Source of the DNA: Ruminococcus sp.
GTDB taxonomy: Bacteria > Bacillota > Clostridia > Oscillospirales > Ruminococcaceae
Assembly: GCA_023667165.1 (NCBI GenBank)
Contig: JAMPAO010000041.1
Coordinates: forward strand, 1 to 21,280
Direction of reading: 5' to 3'
Length of the DNA: 21,280 bases
Shown: one piece after another, positions 6,311 through 15,273 of the stretch
Numbering within the stretch: position 1 is the stretch's first letter
Layout: every line of letters begins with the position of its first letter
Translations under genes and position numbers: made by a program
Notes under the pieces: model-generated
What the model was told of the DNA's origin: nothing
The model's input: the letters and a program-made list of their open reading frames with translations, nothing else
The model's database searches: none

Positions 6311-9259
6311 TCATACCTTTCTGAACACCTGAAAAATATAATACAGCGCCACAAATGCAAAATTATAAAGCAGTATGGTAGTTACGGTAAGCTGACCCAT
6401 GGAGTGAAGAAGCACAAGGGTAAGGGTCAGCAGTATTCCCAAGAGGATCTCAGCCGCCTGCATTGCAATTCCCGTTGATATAGTACCTCTCAACCTGTTC
6501 GCGCTCATTACAAGCTGAGCAAAAGAGGCAAATCTTCCGGAGCAGGCAAGAGTCGCGCTGCGGTTTGCCGTATATTCCGTCACCTGCTCGTAGTCGGGGT
6601 GCAGTCTGAACGGTATGAGCTTGAACATAGAGGGAGATACGTCGAAAAGCTCCGACAAACGGTTTACCGAAAGCATGGAATCCACAGAACGCACCATTAC
6701 CGCAATGCGGCTTTTTTCAAGCTCCGCCAGAGCCGCTTTTATCTGATAAGACGCGGCAAGCTCTATGATGAACATAGCGGAAAGCTGTCCGGAAATAGAC
6801 AGATACACCGCAATGCATTCTCCGCCCGTGTATTCCCTCTCCTTGGCAGCCGAGGGCAGACCCTCGATGCTGTGGTTTTGCATAAGCTCTCTGTTTCCCA
6901 GCAGCACGCGTTTGTTGTTGATCCAGCCGCAAAGTCCCATGGAATCCTCGTAGATATAGCTTTCGACGGGATTGAGCATCTCCGTTTTTCCTACGATAAT
7001 ATCATAGAACATACTTTTGAGCACGCTCCCCGATTGGCTTGTAAGGCTTGCCGCCTCAACTATAGCCTCGTCGATGCTTGTATCGGGAAAGGACTTTATA
7101 TTTCTGAGTGTAATGCTTCCGGGAGGAAAAAGCTGAGCCGCGTCGGTCATAATGCTGTTTGTGTCGCAGAATTCGTCAATGCTGTCAAAACCGAGTATGG
7201 CACCCTGCTTTTCGCCGTATTTTCTCGAAGCCTTATCCATCGGGAGATTTACCACCAGCATCATCGAAAAACACGAACATATGGAGGCGCAGGCGGAAAA
7301 TGTGGAAAGTCCCACGCATAACGCGCCCATATCCCCGTGATCCGTCCTTGCGAAAAGAGCGGCTATCACACCCATTATCACACCCGCCGCGGTTATTACG
7401 GGAGTAACGTAACGGCAAAATCTGTCCGTGCTGTCGCTTGCGAAAGCCGTTTTAAGAAAGTCGGTTATTACCTCTGTTTTCTGCATTCCCGCCAGTACCG
7501 GAAAATCGGTAAGAGAGCCTCTTGTAAAGCTCTGCGCCTTGTCCTCGTCGTCTACGATAAACAGGGCGTATCGGTCGTTGTCACCCGATATATAATAAAA
7601 GCTGCGCTGTGTGCGGCTGATTATCAGCAGCTTGCCCACGGTGTTGAATATAAGCGAACCGATAGCCACGGGAGTGTAAATATACACAAAACCCGATCTT
7701 ACCATATTAGTATCGGCAAGCGTCACCATGGATGTAACAAGTCCCGAAACAAGCGCAAGAGCGGAAAGAGAATCCGTATCCGCCTTGAAAGACAGCAGCT
7801 TGGACATACCGCTTCCCACCGTCTGGGACGCGGCTATTCCGGCAACAACGCCGATAAAGCTGTTTATAAACAGGAATACGTTCGGCTGCGTTCTTTTGTT
7901 TATCAGATCGAAGGATCGAAGCACGGGCAAATCAAAGTCATTGGCGGCTGCTATATAAACGGTTACGGCAAAGCATGCCAAAAGAATAAGCAGTCTTAGC
8001 AGCAGTTTGTTGCGCTGACCGTTAATATGCTCCTGAATGGATTCCGCGTCGGTTATGTTGCGGTAATCCTCGACCTCGTCAGTATCTTGATCCTCAGCCT
8101 CCTCAGCCTCGGTATTTTCCTCCTCGTCGCCTACAAGCACGAAATTTTTTACCTTGGTGCTTCTGCGTTCCTTCAAGGCGTTGAGTTTGTCCAGCTCCGC
8201 ACTTGCCTTATCCGGACTTATGGGAGCCGTGTCGTGGATTATCTTATCGGAAAGATCGAGCTTGATATCCGATATCTTCTTCCGCTCTATGGCAGCCGCG
8301 GAGCGTTTGAGCTTCTTACTTCCCTCCAGCAGCTCCGAACCCTCGCCGTCAGCCTCCTCCTTAGCCATCAGCTTGTTGAATATATCGGTAAAGCCGCGCA
8401 GAGGAGATGTTTCCTGCTTTACCTGCGTCTTAGGCCGTTCTTCTCTGTCGTACTGTTTTAAAATACTATCAAGATCGTCTATTGCGGCGTATTTTTCAAA
8501 GGGATTGGGTCTGCTTTCTTTTTTGATCCTTTCCGGTCTTACCTTTCGTTCCTTTACCTGACGGTTCTCGCCGTATTTTTCCTCGTATTCCGACTGATGC
8601 TCCAGCTTTTCGGAAAGGCTTGAGCCTTGGGGAGGCTCTATCTCAAACGGGATCTCATGCTCGGCGCCTATCAGCTCGTCCCTGCCGTCGGCGGAAAACA
8701 GGGGAAGACTGCCGTACTTGCGGTCAAAATCGTCCTCCTCGTCCGCTTGATGAAGTCCTTTTATATCATCCGCAAGGTCAAGACCGAATTTTCTTTTTGC
8801 GGGCTTTACCTTTGCTTTTTTCTTATGGCGGCTCTGCTCGGACTGCTCCGCCGCAGTCCTTTCGGCTTGCAGCTCGGCATCCGTTTTAAGCTCGTCCGGC
8901 ATATATTTTCTTTCGTAATCGCCGCTGAGGATCTCGTAATCAATTTGCTTTTTCCTCTTTATGCGGTCCTCCTCGGTAAGCTCCTCTTCGGGGACGTCAT
9001 GCAAGCCGGCGTGGTTTTTTTCTCGTATTTCTTCGGGGGAGGGATAGTCCTTCTGCAATGAAATATTTATCCCGCTTAAATCTATATCGGTCGTGGATTT
9101 TCTGCTTTCGAATATTTCCGCAATGCCCGACTCCTCGTAGTTGCGGGTCGCGCTGTAGCTGCTGAGGATATCGTCAAGCTCGCTGTCCGACGGCGAACCG
9201 CCGCCCGACGGATGATATTCGCTCAGTATATCGTCAAGCGAAAACTTATTATCAGCCAA
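6311..9259 (-). CDS. Degenerate P1B-type ATPase-like membrane protein with long charged N-terminal tail
   Basis: The start is the TTG at 9259, eight bases after AAAGGAGG; an in-frame ATG at 9292 would place that site inside the gene. Length is 982 residues. Residues 1-415 are highly charged, low in hydrophobics and probably disordered, with three copies of a [LI]D[DS]IL-x2-Y motif (about 8-15, 28-35, 263-270). Residues 418-980 follow heavy-metal P-type ATPase topology: four helices, a small soluble domain, a helix pair with CSC where CPC is usual (661-663), a large cytosolic domain, then two helices. At the phosphorylation site DTNSIMT (699-705) stands for DKTGTLT. An N-domain-like NNKRVLLGNREL remains; SEHP, TGD and GDGxND are absent. 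I infer no ATP hydrolysis and a scaffold or sensor role. It lies 117 bases after rlmB, probably in one transcript. Confidence 0.7.
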   Translation of the reverse strand: MADNKFSLDDILSEYHPSGGGSPSDSELDDILSSYSATRNYEESGIAEIFESRKSTTDIDLSGINISLQKDYPSPEEIREKNHAGLHDVPEEELTEEDRIKRKKQIDYEILSGDYERKYMPDELKTDAELQAERTAAEQSEQSRHKKKAKVKPAKRKFGLDLADDIKGLHQADEEDDFDRKYGSLPLFSADGRDELIGAEHEIPFEIEPPQGSSLSEKLEHQSEYEEKYGENRQVKERKVRPERIKKESRPNPFEKYAAIDDLDSILKQYDREERPKTQVKQETSPLRGFTDIFNKLMAKEEADGEGSELLEGSKKLKRSAAAIERKKISDIKLDLSDKIIHDTAPISPDKASAELDKLNALKERRSTKVKNFVLVGDEEENTEAEEAEDQDTDEVEDYRNITDAESIQEHINGQRNKLLLRLLILLACFAVTVYIAAANDFDLPVLRSFDLINKRTQPNVFLFINSFIGVVAGIAASQTVGSGMSKLLSFKADTDSLSALALVSGLVTSMVTLADTNMVRSGFVYIYTPVAIGSLIFNTVGKLLIISRTQRSFYYISGDNDRYALFIVDDEDKAQSFTRGSLTDFPVLAGMQKTEVITDFLKTAFASDSTDRFCRYVTPVITAAGVIMGVIAALFARTDHGDMGALCVGLSTFSACASICSCFSMMLVVNLPMDKASRKYGEKQGAILGFDSIDEFCDTNSIMTDAAQLFPPGSITLRNIKSFPDTSIDEAIVEAASLTSQSGSVLKSMFYDIIVGKTEMLNPVESYIYEDSMGLCGWINNKRVLLGNRELMQNHSIEGLPSAAKEREYTGGECIAVYLSISGQLSAMFIIELAASYQIKAALAELEKSRIAVMVRSVDSMLSVNRLSELFDVSPSMFKLIPFRLHPDYEQVTEYTANRSATLACSGRFASFAQLVMSANRLRGTISTGIAMQAAEILLGILLTLTLVLLHSMGQLTVTTILLYNFAFVALYYIFQVFRKV

Positions 9260-9376
9260 TATATATTTCCTCCTTTCCGTAAACCGAGGCAATACCGCGC
9301 AGGATTTGCAATGCGGACGCGCGGCGAAGCCGGCAGCCGCTGTTTTAGCGGTGCCGCTCCCAAGCGGAACGGCCTG

Positions 9377-10237
9377 TTATTTTCCGCTCCTCTGCCTTAC
9401 AGCCTCGTACATGAATATTCCCGCCGCAACGGAGGCGTTAAGGGACGTTATTTTTCCGTTCATGGGCAAGCTTACGAGAAAATCGCATTTTTCCTTTATT
9501 ATCCTGCTCATTCCGAACCCCTCGGAGCCTATAACAATAGCTGCGGCTCCCGTAAACGAGATCTCGGTGTAGCTTGTTCCCGACGCGTCGGTCCCGTATA
9601 TCCATACGCCGTTTTTTTTCAATTCGTCCAGCGCGGAGGCGAGATTTGCCACTCTTGCGGCGGGAAGCCAGCTTGCCGCGCCCGCCGAGGTCTTGTACAC
9701 CGTAGCGTTGAGAGAAGCGCTCCTGCGTTTTGGGATAATGATCCCGTCGGCGCCCGCAGCCTCCGCCGTACGGATAATAGCTCCCATATTGTGTGGATCC
9801 TCTATCTCGTCGCAGACAATAATAAACGGCGGAGTCCCCTTTTTCTTCGATATATTAAGTATATCCGCAACCGTAACGTATTCGGTGCAGGCTCCCGAAG
9901 CGATTATCCCCTGATGGGAGCCTCCTCCGCACATCTGAGTGAGCTTGCGGTCGTTTACGTTTTTTATCACTATACCCTTTTCACGCGCTATCCGCGCGAT
10001 AGCTCCCAAAGAGCCGCCGCCCTCGGAATTGATATACAGGGTGTCTATGGGCGTACCCGCTTTCAGAGCCTCCATTACGGGATTTCTGCCTATTATAAGA
10101 CCTACAGCGTCATCGCCGTCACCGTGAGAGCCCGATCTGCTTTCACGTCCCTCGGAAGCGTATTTTTTATCCTGCCTAAGGCGCTCCTTATTTTTCCCGT
10201 CCGAATATTTTTTCTTTTCAAAACGCTGCTGCGCCAT
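9377..10237 (-). CDS. rlmB: 23S rRNA (guanosine-2'-O)-methyltransferase RlmB
   Basis: SPOUT-class enzyme that methylates the ribose of G2251 (E. coli numbering) in the 23S rRNA peptidyl-transferase loop using S-adenosylmethionine. Residues 46-130 are the substrate-binding domain (LIIGRNPVMEALKAG). The trefoil-knot domain carries the three SpoU motifs: DPHNMGAIIRTAEAAG at 147-162, IVIGSEGFGM at 234-243 and LPMNGKITSLNASVAAGIF at 257-275. Residues 1-42 are a basic, polar extension, common in Firmicute homologues. The start at 10237 has a GGAGAG site nine bases upstream, and a promoter lies at 10295-10323. RlmB and other TrmH-family members are hard to separate; the N-terminal domain favours RlmB. 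Confidence 0.9.
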   Translation of the reverse strand: MAQQRFEKKKYSDGKNKERLRQDKKYASEGRESRSGSHGDGDDAVGLIIGRNPVMEALKAGTPIDTLYINSEGGGSLGAIARIAREKGIVIKNVNDRKLTQMCGGGSHQGIIASGACTEYVTVADILNISKKKGTPPFIIVCDEIEDPHNMGAIIRTAEAAGADGIIIPKRRSASLNATVYKTSAGAASWLPAARVANLASALDELKKNGVWIYGTDASGTSYTEISFTGAAAIVIGSEGFGMSRIIKEKCDFLVSLPMNGKITSLNASVAAGIFMYEAVRQRSGK

Positions 10238-10294
10238 AAATAATTCTCTCCGATCCTATTGCTGTAAAAAACGCATAAAAACCTATACTAATAT

Positions 10295-10323
10295 ATTATA
10301 CAACAAAACTTTCCCTTTTGCAA
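10295..10323 (-). promoter_or_regulatory. Promoter of the rlmB transcript
   Basis: TTGCAA (10318-10323), 17-base spacer, TATAAT (10295-10300) on the minus strand, about 58 bases before the rlmB start. It diverges from the metG promoter. The region between 10324 and 10417 shows nothing else I can name. Confidence 0.7.
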
Positions 10324-10417
10324 TAGCTATATGCACAAAATTCCGCACTGTTTTTACTGCTAATATTAGGTGAATAGTGAATAAATCCTATATTTTCTTA
10401 ATTTTTTTCAAAAAACA

Positions 10418-10446
10418 GTGACAAAAGGAATTTTTTGAGTTATAAT
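10418..10446 (+). promoter_or_regulatory. metG promoter
   Basis: GTGACA (10418-10423), 17-base spacer, perfect TATAAT (10441-10446). It gives a leader of about 95 bases before the metG ATG. Confidence 0.7.
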
Positions 10447-10479
10447 TAAAGTAAGCGGTAAATGCGAAATATTAAAAAA

Positions 10480-10495
10480 CAAGCCGAAAGGCTTG
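10480..10495 (+). other. Leader hairpin before metG
   Basis: CAAGCC-GAAA-GGCTTG, a perfect 6-bp stem closed by a GNRA tetraloop, followed within a few bases by CTGCTTTTATTT. It could be a weak terminator/attenuator or a transcript-stabilising hairpin. No T-box sequence or other riboswitch signature is visible in the leader. Confidence 0.4.
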
Positions 10496-10546
10496 CTGCT
10501 TTTATTTCCTGCCTCTTACATCTAAAAGCAAAGGATGGATCATATC

Positions 10547-12475
10547 ATGTCAAAAAAACCCTATTACATTACCACTCCCATTTACTATCCCTCCGGCAGT
10601 CCTCATATCGGGACCTGCTATACCACCGTGGCGTGCGATTCCATCGCCAGGTACAGACGAATGCAGGGTTATGACGTGATGTTCCTTACAGGCACGGACG
10701 AGCACGGACTTAAAATCCAGCAAAAGGCAGCCGAAAATGGCGTTTCTCCAAAGGAATACGTAGACGAGATCGTGGAAAATTACAAAAAACTGTGGCAGTT
10801 TATGAACATCAGCTACGACCACTATATCCGCACTACCGATGATTATCACATTAAAACGGTACAGACCGTTTTCCGCCGTCTTTACGACAAGGGATATATA
10901 TACAAGGGCGAATATTCGGGCAAATACTGCGTCCCCTGCGAAAGCTTCTGGACGGCTACGCAGCTTGATGAAAACGGCTGCTGTCCCGATTGTCACCGTC
11001 CCGTCACCGACGCTAAGGAAGAGGCTTATTTTTTCAAGCTCTCTCCTTTTGCGGACAGGCTGGAAAAGCTCCTTACCGAAACTGATTATTTGCAGCCCAA
11101 AAGCCGCGCCACCGAACTTGTGAACAACTTTATAAAGCCGGGACTGGAGGATCTTTGCGTATCCCGCACCACCTTTACCTGGGGCGTTCCCGTGGAGTTC
11201 GATCCCGGTCATGTGGTTTATGTCTGGATCGACGCTCTTTCCAACTATATCTCCGCTCTGGGATATGAGAATGACCGTCCCGGTCTTATGGATAAGTACT
11301 GGCCTGCTGACGTGCATATGGTGGCAAAGGACATTATGCGCTTTCACGCCATAATCTGGCCCGCAATGCTCATGGCTCTGGAGCTTCCTCTGCCAAAGCA
11401 TCTGGCGGTTCACGGCTGGATCACCTTTAACGGTCAGAAGATGAGCAAATCCCTCGGAAACGTTATCGACCCAATAATTCTGGGTCAGCGTTACGGAGCG
11501 GACGCCATTCGCTATCATATTCTCCGTGAAATGCCCTTAGGCTCCGACAGCAGCTTTTCCAACGAGATAATGATAAACCGCATAAATTCCGACCTTGCAA
11601 ACGATCTGGGCAATCTGGTTTCCAGAACGGTCGCTATGGTAATAAAATATTTTGACGGCTCTCTTCCCGAGGAAAGGGAGCACAAGCCTATAGACGACGA
11701 GCTTATCTCCATGGCGTCCTCCCTGCGCGGTACTGTGGACGGACTTATTGACGAAACAAAGCTCAGCGCCGCTCTTGCGGAGATATTCAAGGTGATCTCC
11801 CGCGCAAACAAATACATCGACGAAACATCGCCGTGGATACTTGCCAAGGACGGGGGCAGGCGTGCAAGGCTTGCTTCGGTGCTGTATAATCTTCTCGAAA
11901 GCATAAGGATATCCGTTTCTCTGCTCCGTCCCTTCATGCCCTCGGATATGCCTAAGATATTTGAACAGATAGGCGCCTGCGAAAGCGATGTTTCCTATGA
12001 GAGCGCAGGAAAATTCGGCGTGCTGCCCGCCGGCGTCACCGTACGCAAGGGCGATGTGCTTTATCCCAGGATCGACGTTGAAAAGGAGATAGAGGAGCTC
12101 AACGCCTTTGTGAAAAAGGAAGAGCCTGCCGCCGATATCGAACCGCTGGCGGGGATCATCGGCATAGAGGATTTCGGCAAGGTGGATATGCGTGTAGCGC
12201 AGGTAAAGAGCTGCGAAAGGATACCCAAGGCAAAGAAACTCCTGAAGCTCACCCTTGACGACGGAATGGGCGGCAGACAGGTGGTGTCCGGCATTGCCAA
12301 GTGGTATGCTCCGGAGGAGCTTGTGGGGAAAAAGGTCATAGCGGTGGCAAATCTCTCCCCCGCCAAGCTGTGCGGAGTGGAGTCGCAGGGAATGATAGTA
12401 GCCGCCTCGGTAGGCGAGGAAGCAAAGGTAATATTTGCCGACGACAGCATACCCAACGGCTCTAAGCTGAGCTGA
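10547..12475 (+). CDS. metG: Methionyl-tRNA synthetase
   Basis: Charges tRNA-Met with methionine in the cytoplasm; essential for translation. This is a class I synthetase of 642 residues from the ATG at 10547. An in-frame ATG at 10535 falls inside the AAAGGATGG ribosome site, so it is rejected. PHIG of the HIGH motif lies at residues 19-22 and KMSKS at 298-302. The connective peptide has a one-knuckle zinc site (CVPC at 128-131, CCPDC at 145-149). The anticodon-binding helical domain follows (about 360-500), and the C-terminus (about 535-642, starting FGKVDMRVAQV) is the EMAP/Trbp111-like tRNA-binding domain that mediates dimers. It is complete, with normal length and composition. It has its own promoter and ends at a bidirectional hairpin. 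Confidence 0.97.
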   Translation: MSKKPYYITTPIYYPSGSPHIGTCYTTVACDSIARYRRMQGYDVMFLTGTDEHGLKIQQKAAENGVSPKEYVDEIVENYKKLWQFMNISYDHYIRTTDDYHIKTVQTVFRRLYDKGYIYKGEYSGKYCVPCESFWTATQLDENGCCPDCHRPVTDAKEEAYFFKLSPFADRLEKLLTETDYLQPKSRATELVNNFIKPGLEDLCVSRTTFTWGVPVEFDPGHVVYVWIDALSNYISALGYENDRPGLMDKYWPADVHMVAKDIMRFHAIIWPAMLMALELPLPKHLAVHGWITFNGQKMSKSLGNVIDPIILGQRYGADAIRYHILREMPLGSDSSFSNEIMINRINSDLANDLGNLVSRTVAMVIKYFDGSLPEEREHKPIDDELISMASSLRGTVDGLIDETKLSAALAEIFKVISRANKYIDETSPWILAKDGGRRARLASVLYNLLESIRISVSLLRPFMPSDMPKIFEQIGACESDVSYESAGKFGVLPAGVTVRKGDVLYPRIDVEKEIEELNAFVKKEEPAADIEPLAGIIGIEDFGKVDMRVAQVKSCERIPKAKKLLKLTLDDGMGGRQVVSGIAKWYAPEELVGKKVIAVANLSPAKLCGVESQGMIVAASVGEEAKVIFADDSIPNGSKLS

Positions 12476-12519
12476 CGCAAAATCCGCGTTACGGTTTACA
12501 CGGCTTTATACGTATACAA

Positions 12520-12558
12520 AAACGCTCCGCCTCGGATATACGCCGAAGCGGAGCGTTT
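12520..12558. terminator. Bidirectional terminator between metG and the converging gene
   Basis: AAACGCTCCGC (12520-12530) pairs perfectly with GCGGAGCGTTT (12548-12558), extended inward by CTCGG/CCGAA with one mismatch. A and T runs on both outer sides fit intrinsic termination for both converging transcripts. Confidence 0.85.
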
Positions 12559-12566
12559 AAATTATT

Positions 12567-13979
12567 TCACGCTATATCAAAATAAGCGTACATAAAGCTT
12601 CCGTCCTCACAGGGGAATTTCATACAGTAGCTGCCGCTCTTCAGCGCGCTGACGCTGTAATAATCCGTAAGGGTCATCGACCTTGTCCATTTGGTCAGAG
12701 CGGGGACAGTTATTTGAGTATCGAGCTGCTTCCCCTGCTTGAGAGATACGTTTTTCCAGATTTTTCCGTTTGAGCGGAGAAGCTGCCCGTAACCCTTTAC
12801 GGTAATGTCAAAGTCGCTTTCGTTGACAAAGGTGATATTCACCTGCTTTACCCTCTTGCTGTCGGTGACAGCCTCGTATGCGGACACGTCGTATGGGTTT
12901 TTCAGCAGAAATTCATGGGAAAATCTCTCACCCACAGCCGCCCTGTAGGTCCCGCTTTTCAGTCTTGTGCGGTCATAGGCGGTAAGGTCAAGAACCGAGG
13001 TCACAGCCTCGCCCGCCTTTACCTCGACCGGAGCCGCGGCAGGCGCGGAAACTTTGGGCTGTACTTTCTCCCACTGCTCCGTTTCTTTATTGTAATATTC
13101 AAGTCCGTACACATTTGGGGTATATATTTTCTGATCCCTGTTCACGGCGGTGACAAATCTGATCTCCTCAGTCTGCGATATGGGATATGAATAAAGCTCG
13201 GAGCTGCTTTCGGCGGATTCGATTATCCTGAAGCCGCAGTATTTTTTCACATTTCCCGTTTCCGCATATATGTTTATAACAACGCGGTATTCGCCGGTAG
13301 CAAGGCTGCCGCTGTAATCCTCGGGACAGAAAAAGACCCTCTGCGACTCCGCGTAATACGGCTGTTCATCCATATTTCCCAGAACATAGGCAACGTCGTT
13401 TACCGCAAAGTCCCCGTCCGGCTTTACCTTGTACCATTTTCCCTCTTTCATCTGCTGAAGCTCGGTTATCTCGCCGAAATATGCGGCGCCGCTGATATTG
13501 TCCGCCTTTACGGTAAAGGCTATCCTGTCGCGGTTGCCGAGAACGATACTGTCCTTATCGGCTGTAACGGAAAATCTGGACGCCTCGTTCATCAGCCTGC
13601 CGTCCGATGCGAAATAGTACTTTACCCCGTCGACAGACACGATACCCTCCGCTCCGACGCCGTTTTTATCGAAATAATAGGTCCCGCTGCCGTCGGTTAT
13701 CCAGCCGCCTCTGAAGATAACGCCGTCCTTGTAGTAGCGCAGCACGCCGTTTTTGCGGGCAATACCCGTGTATTTCCCGATAAGAGAGCCGTCGGCGGCA
13801 AAGCTGTAGACTATGTTATCTATGGAGCAAACGCCGCAGGGATAATTTCCGTCCTCCATAACATAAAAGGTTTTCCCGTTTTCGGTTTTCCAGCCTGCCG
13901 TTTCCGCAAAAGCCGGAAAGCCGCAGACCGACGTCATCAGCAAAGCGGCAATAACGGCTGCAGATCGTCTTGATTTCAT
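12567..13979 (-). CDS. Secreted protein with choline-binding-like repeats and Ig-like domains
   Basis: The start is the ATG at 13979 (AAAGGG site nine bases upstream), not an in-frame ATG at 14054, because the signal peptide begins there: MKSRRSAAVIAALLMTSVCG with a probable cut after AFA at residue 25. The length is 470 residues. Residues 29-130 are about five aromatic/glycine repeats of the cell-wall-binding (choline-binding-like) type, for example GWITDGSGTYYFDKNGV and GIVSVDGVKYYFASDGRL. The rest appears to be beta-sandwich Ig-like domains (about 136-240, 265-360, 370-470), seen as alternating hydrophobic strands and LKSGTYR and LATGEYR turns. No catalytic motif is seen. It is probably anchored non-covalently to the wall, with a structural or binding role. 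It is a single-gene unit ending at the metG hairpin. Confidence 0.75.
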   Translation of the reverse strand: MKSRRSAAVIAALLMTSVCGFPAFAETAGWKTENGKTFYVMEDGNYPCGVCSIDNIVYSFAADGSLIGKYTGIARKNGVLRYYKDGVIFRGGWITDGSGTYYFDKNGVGAEGIVSVDGVKYYFASDGRLMNEASRFSVTADKDSIVLGNRDRIAFTVKADNISGAAYFGEITELQQMKEGKWYKVKPDGDFAVNDVAYVLGNMDEQPYYAESQRVFFCPEDYSGSLATGEYRVVINIYAETGNVKKYCGFRIIESAESSSELYSYPISQTEEIRFVTAVNRDQKIYTPNVYGLEYYNKETEQWEKVQPKVSAPAAAPVEVKAGEAVTSVLDLTAYDRTRLKSGTYRAAVGERFSHEFLLKNPYDVSAYEAVTDSKRVKQVNITFVNESDFDITVKGYGQLLRSNGKIWKNVSLKQGKQLDTQITVPALTKWTRSMTLTDYYSVSALKSGSYCMKFPCEDGSFMYAYFDIA

Positions 13980-14221
13980 ATAGATCAACCCTTTCTTTTT
14001 TGTTGGTTTTGCCTTTCTGTTATATATACAAGCGAAAACGGCATATTTTTTCATTCAAAGGTCTGTTTTGTATAAATAAACAAAAACGCCGTCATAAATT
14101 TGTTTGTATTATCCAAAACAAACATTATTCGCCAATAAGAATAAGAAAGGTGCAGGGAGTTTTTTCAAACTGCGCTTACTTCCGGAGCTGCGGAGAACGG
14201 ATACCGATAAAAAACGAAAGC

Positions 14222-15160
14222 TCACGAAACGCCCGCTTTTGAAGCGTCCGCGCCGTCCGCCTGCGTTTCTCCCCCGCCCGATTTCACCGCGCTTCTGAGC
14301 ACGTCGGATATGTCGTTGATCGTAACATACGCCTTGGGATCTATCTCGGTGACAATAGCTTTGAGCTTGCCTATCTGGAAGCGGTTCACCACAAAATACA
14401 CCATCGTCCTGTCCGCGCCCGAATAATAGCCGCTTGCCTTGATAAGGGTAACGCCGCTGCCGAACTCCTCCGAAAGCCTTGCGCTTATCTTGTCAGCCTT
14501 GTTGGTGATTATCATAGCCGCCTTTGCCTTGTCAAATCCCTCCACAATAAAGTCAACGGCTTTCAGCGCCGCCGTATAGGTTATTACGGAGTACATGGGA
14601 AGTATCCAGGAATTGCATACTATGCCGATGACGGCGTAAAGTATAACATTGTATATCATTACGAACGTGCCGACCGTAATGCCTATTCTTTTTGCGAATA
14701 TAACGGACATTACCTCCACTCCGTCGATCGCGCCGCCGAAGCGGATAGTCATACCGCTGCCCACGCCCGATATAAGTCCGCCGAAAATTGCGCACAGCAG
14801 CAGATCCGTCCCCGCAAAGGGAGAAGCGGAGGACACGTCCACAGGCAGGATATTCGTTATCGCAAAGGACGCCGCAGAGTATATCAGCACCGCATATGTG
14901 GAATATATGGTGAACGCCGGTCCCTGCCGCTTGCAGCCGAATATGAAAAAGGGTATATTCAGTATCGGCAGGAATACTCCCAGAGGCAGTCCCGTTATCT
15001 CCGACAGAAACATGGCAGTACCCGAAAATCCGCTGTCAAACAGCTTTACGGGAGAAAGAAACAGAACTATCCCTATGGCGTTGACCGCTCCCGAAATGGT
15101 CAACAGAAAAAAATTCAGCGGTTTAAGGGATCTCAGCTCGTCTTTAAGATTATTTTTCAA
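14222..15160 (-). CDS. YitT family membrane protein (DUF161 + DUF2179)
   Basis: A 312-residue integral membrane protein of the widespread Firmicute YitT family, whose substrate is not established. The N-terminal membrane domain (about residues 15-205) contains family features such as NAIGIVLFLSPVKLFDSGFSG, GLPLGVFLPILNIPFF and RFGGAIDGVEVMSV. The C-terminal cytosolic DUF2179 domain (about 210-290) reads KAAMIITNKADKISARL to AYVTINDISDVL and is thought to bind a ligand. A polar tail (GGGETQADGADAS) follows. The start is TTG at 15160, with only a weak site (AAAGGCGG) before it, which suggests low expression. It is monocistronic as far as visible: the upstream gene ends at a hairpin. Confidence 0.88.
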   Translation of the reverse strand: MKNNLKDELRSLKPLNFFLLTISGAVNAIGIVLFLSPVKLFDSGFSGTAMFLSEITGLPLGVFLPILNIPFFIFGCKRQGPAFTIYSTYAVLIYSAASFAITNILPVDVSSASPFAGTDLLLCAIFGGLISGVGSGMTIRFGGAIDGVEVMSVIFAKRIGITVGTFVMIYNVILYAVIGIVCNSWILPMYSVITYTAALKAVDFIVEGFDKAKAAMIITNKADKISARLSEEFGSGVTLIKASGYYSGADRTMVYFVVNRFQIGKLKAIVTEIDPKAYVTINDISDVLRSAVKSGGGETQADGADASKAGVS

Positions 15161-15273
15161 TGTATTTCAGGACCGCCTTTCCGTATAATAAAGTGTGGTA
15201 ATATAAACAAAGCAGGCAAGCAATGCCGCGCTTGAGGAAAAGGGGCAGGATATGACCGCATATAAGAGCTCCA

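Noticed and set aside
9293..9376. Terminator between rlmB and the pseudo-ATPase gene
   Set aside because: Short GC-rich inverted words (CCGCT/AGCGG) are present, but no stable stem followed by a T-run, so I treat the two genes as one transcript.
9212..10243. A 343-codon plus-strand frame
   Set aside because: It overlaps rlmB and the start of the pseudo-ATPase on the other strand; both have ribosome sites and conserved motifs. The translation looks like antisense shadow.
10447..10546. T-box or SAM riboswitch before metG
   Set aside because: No T-box sequence (AGGGTGG-type) or complex fold is visible, and the leader is too short for a canonical T-box.
10550..11518. A 322-codon minus-strand frame
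   Set aside because: It is antisense to the metG catalytic domain, with no ribosome site and no recognisable protein.
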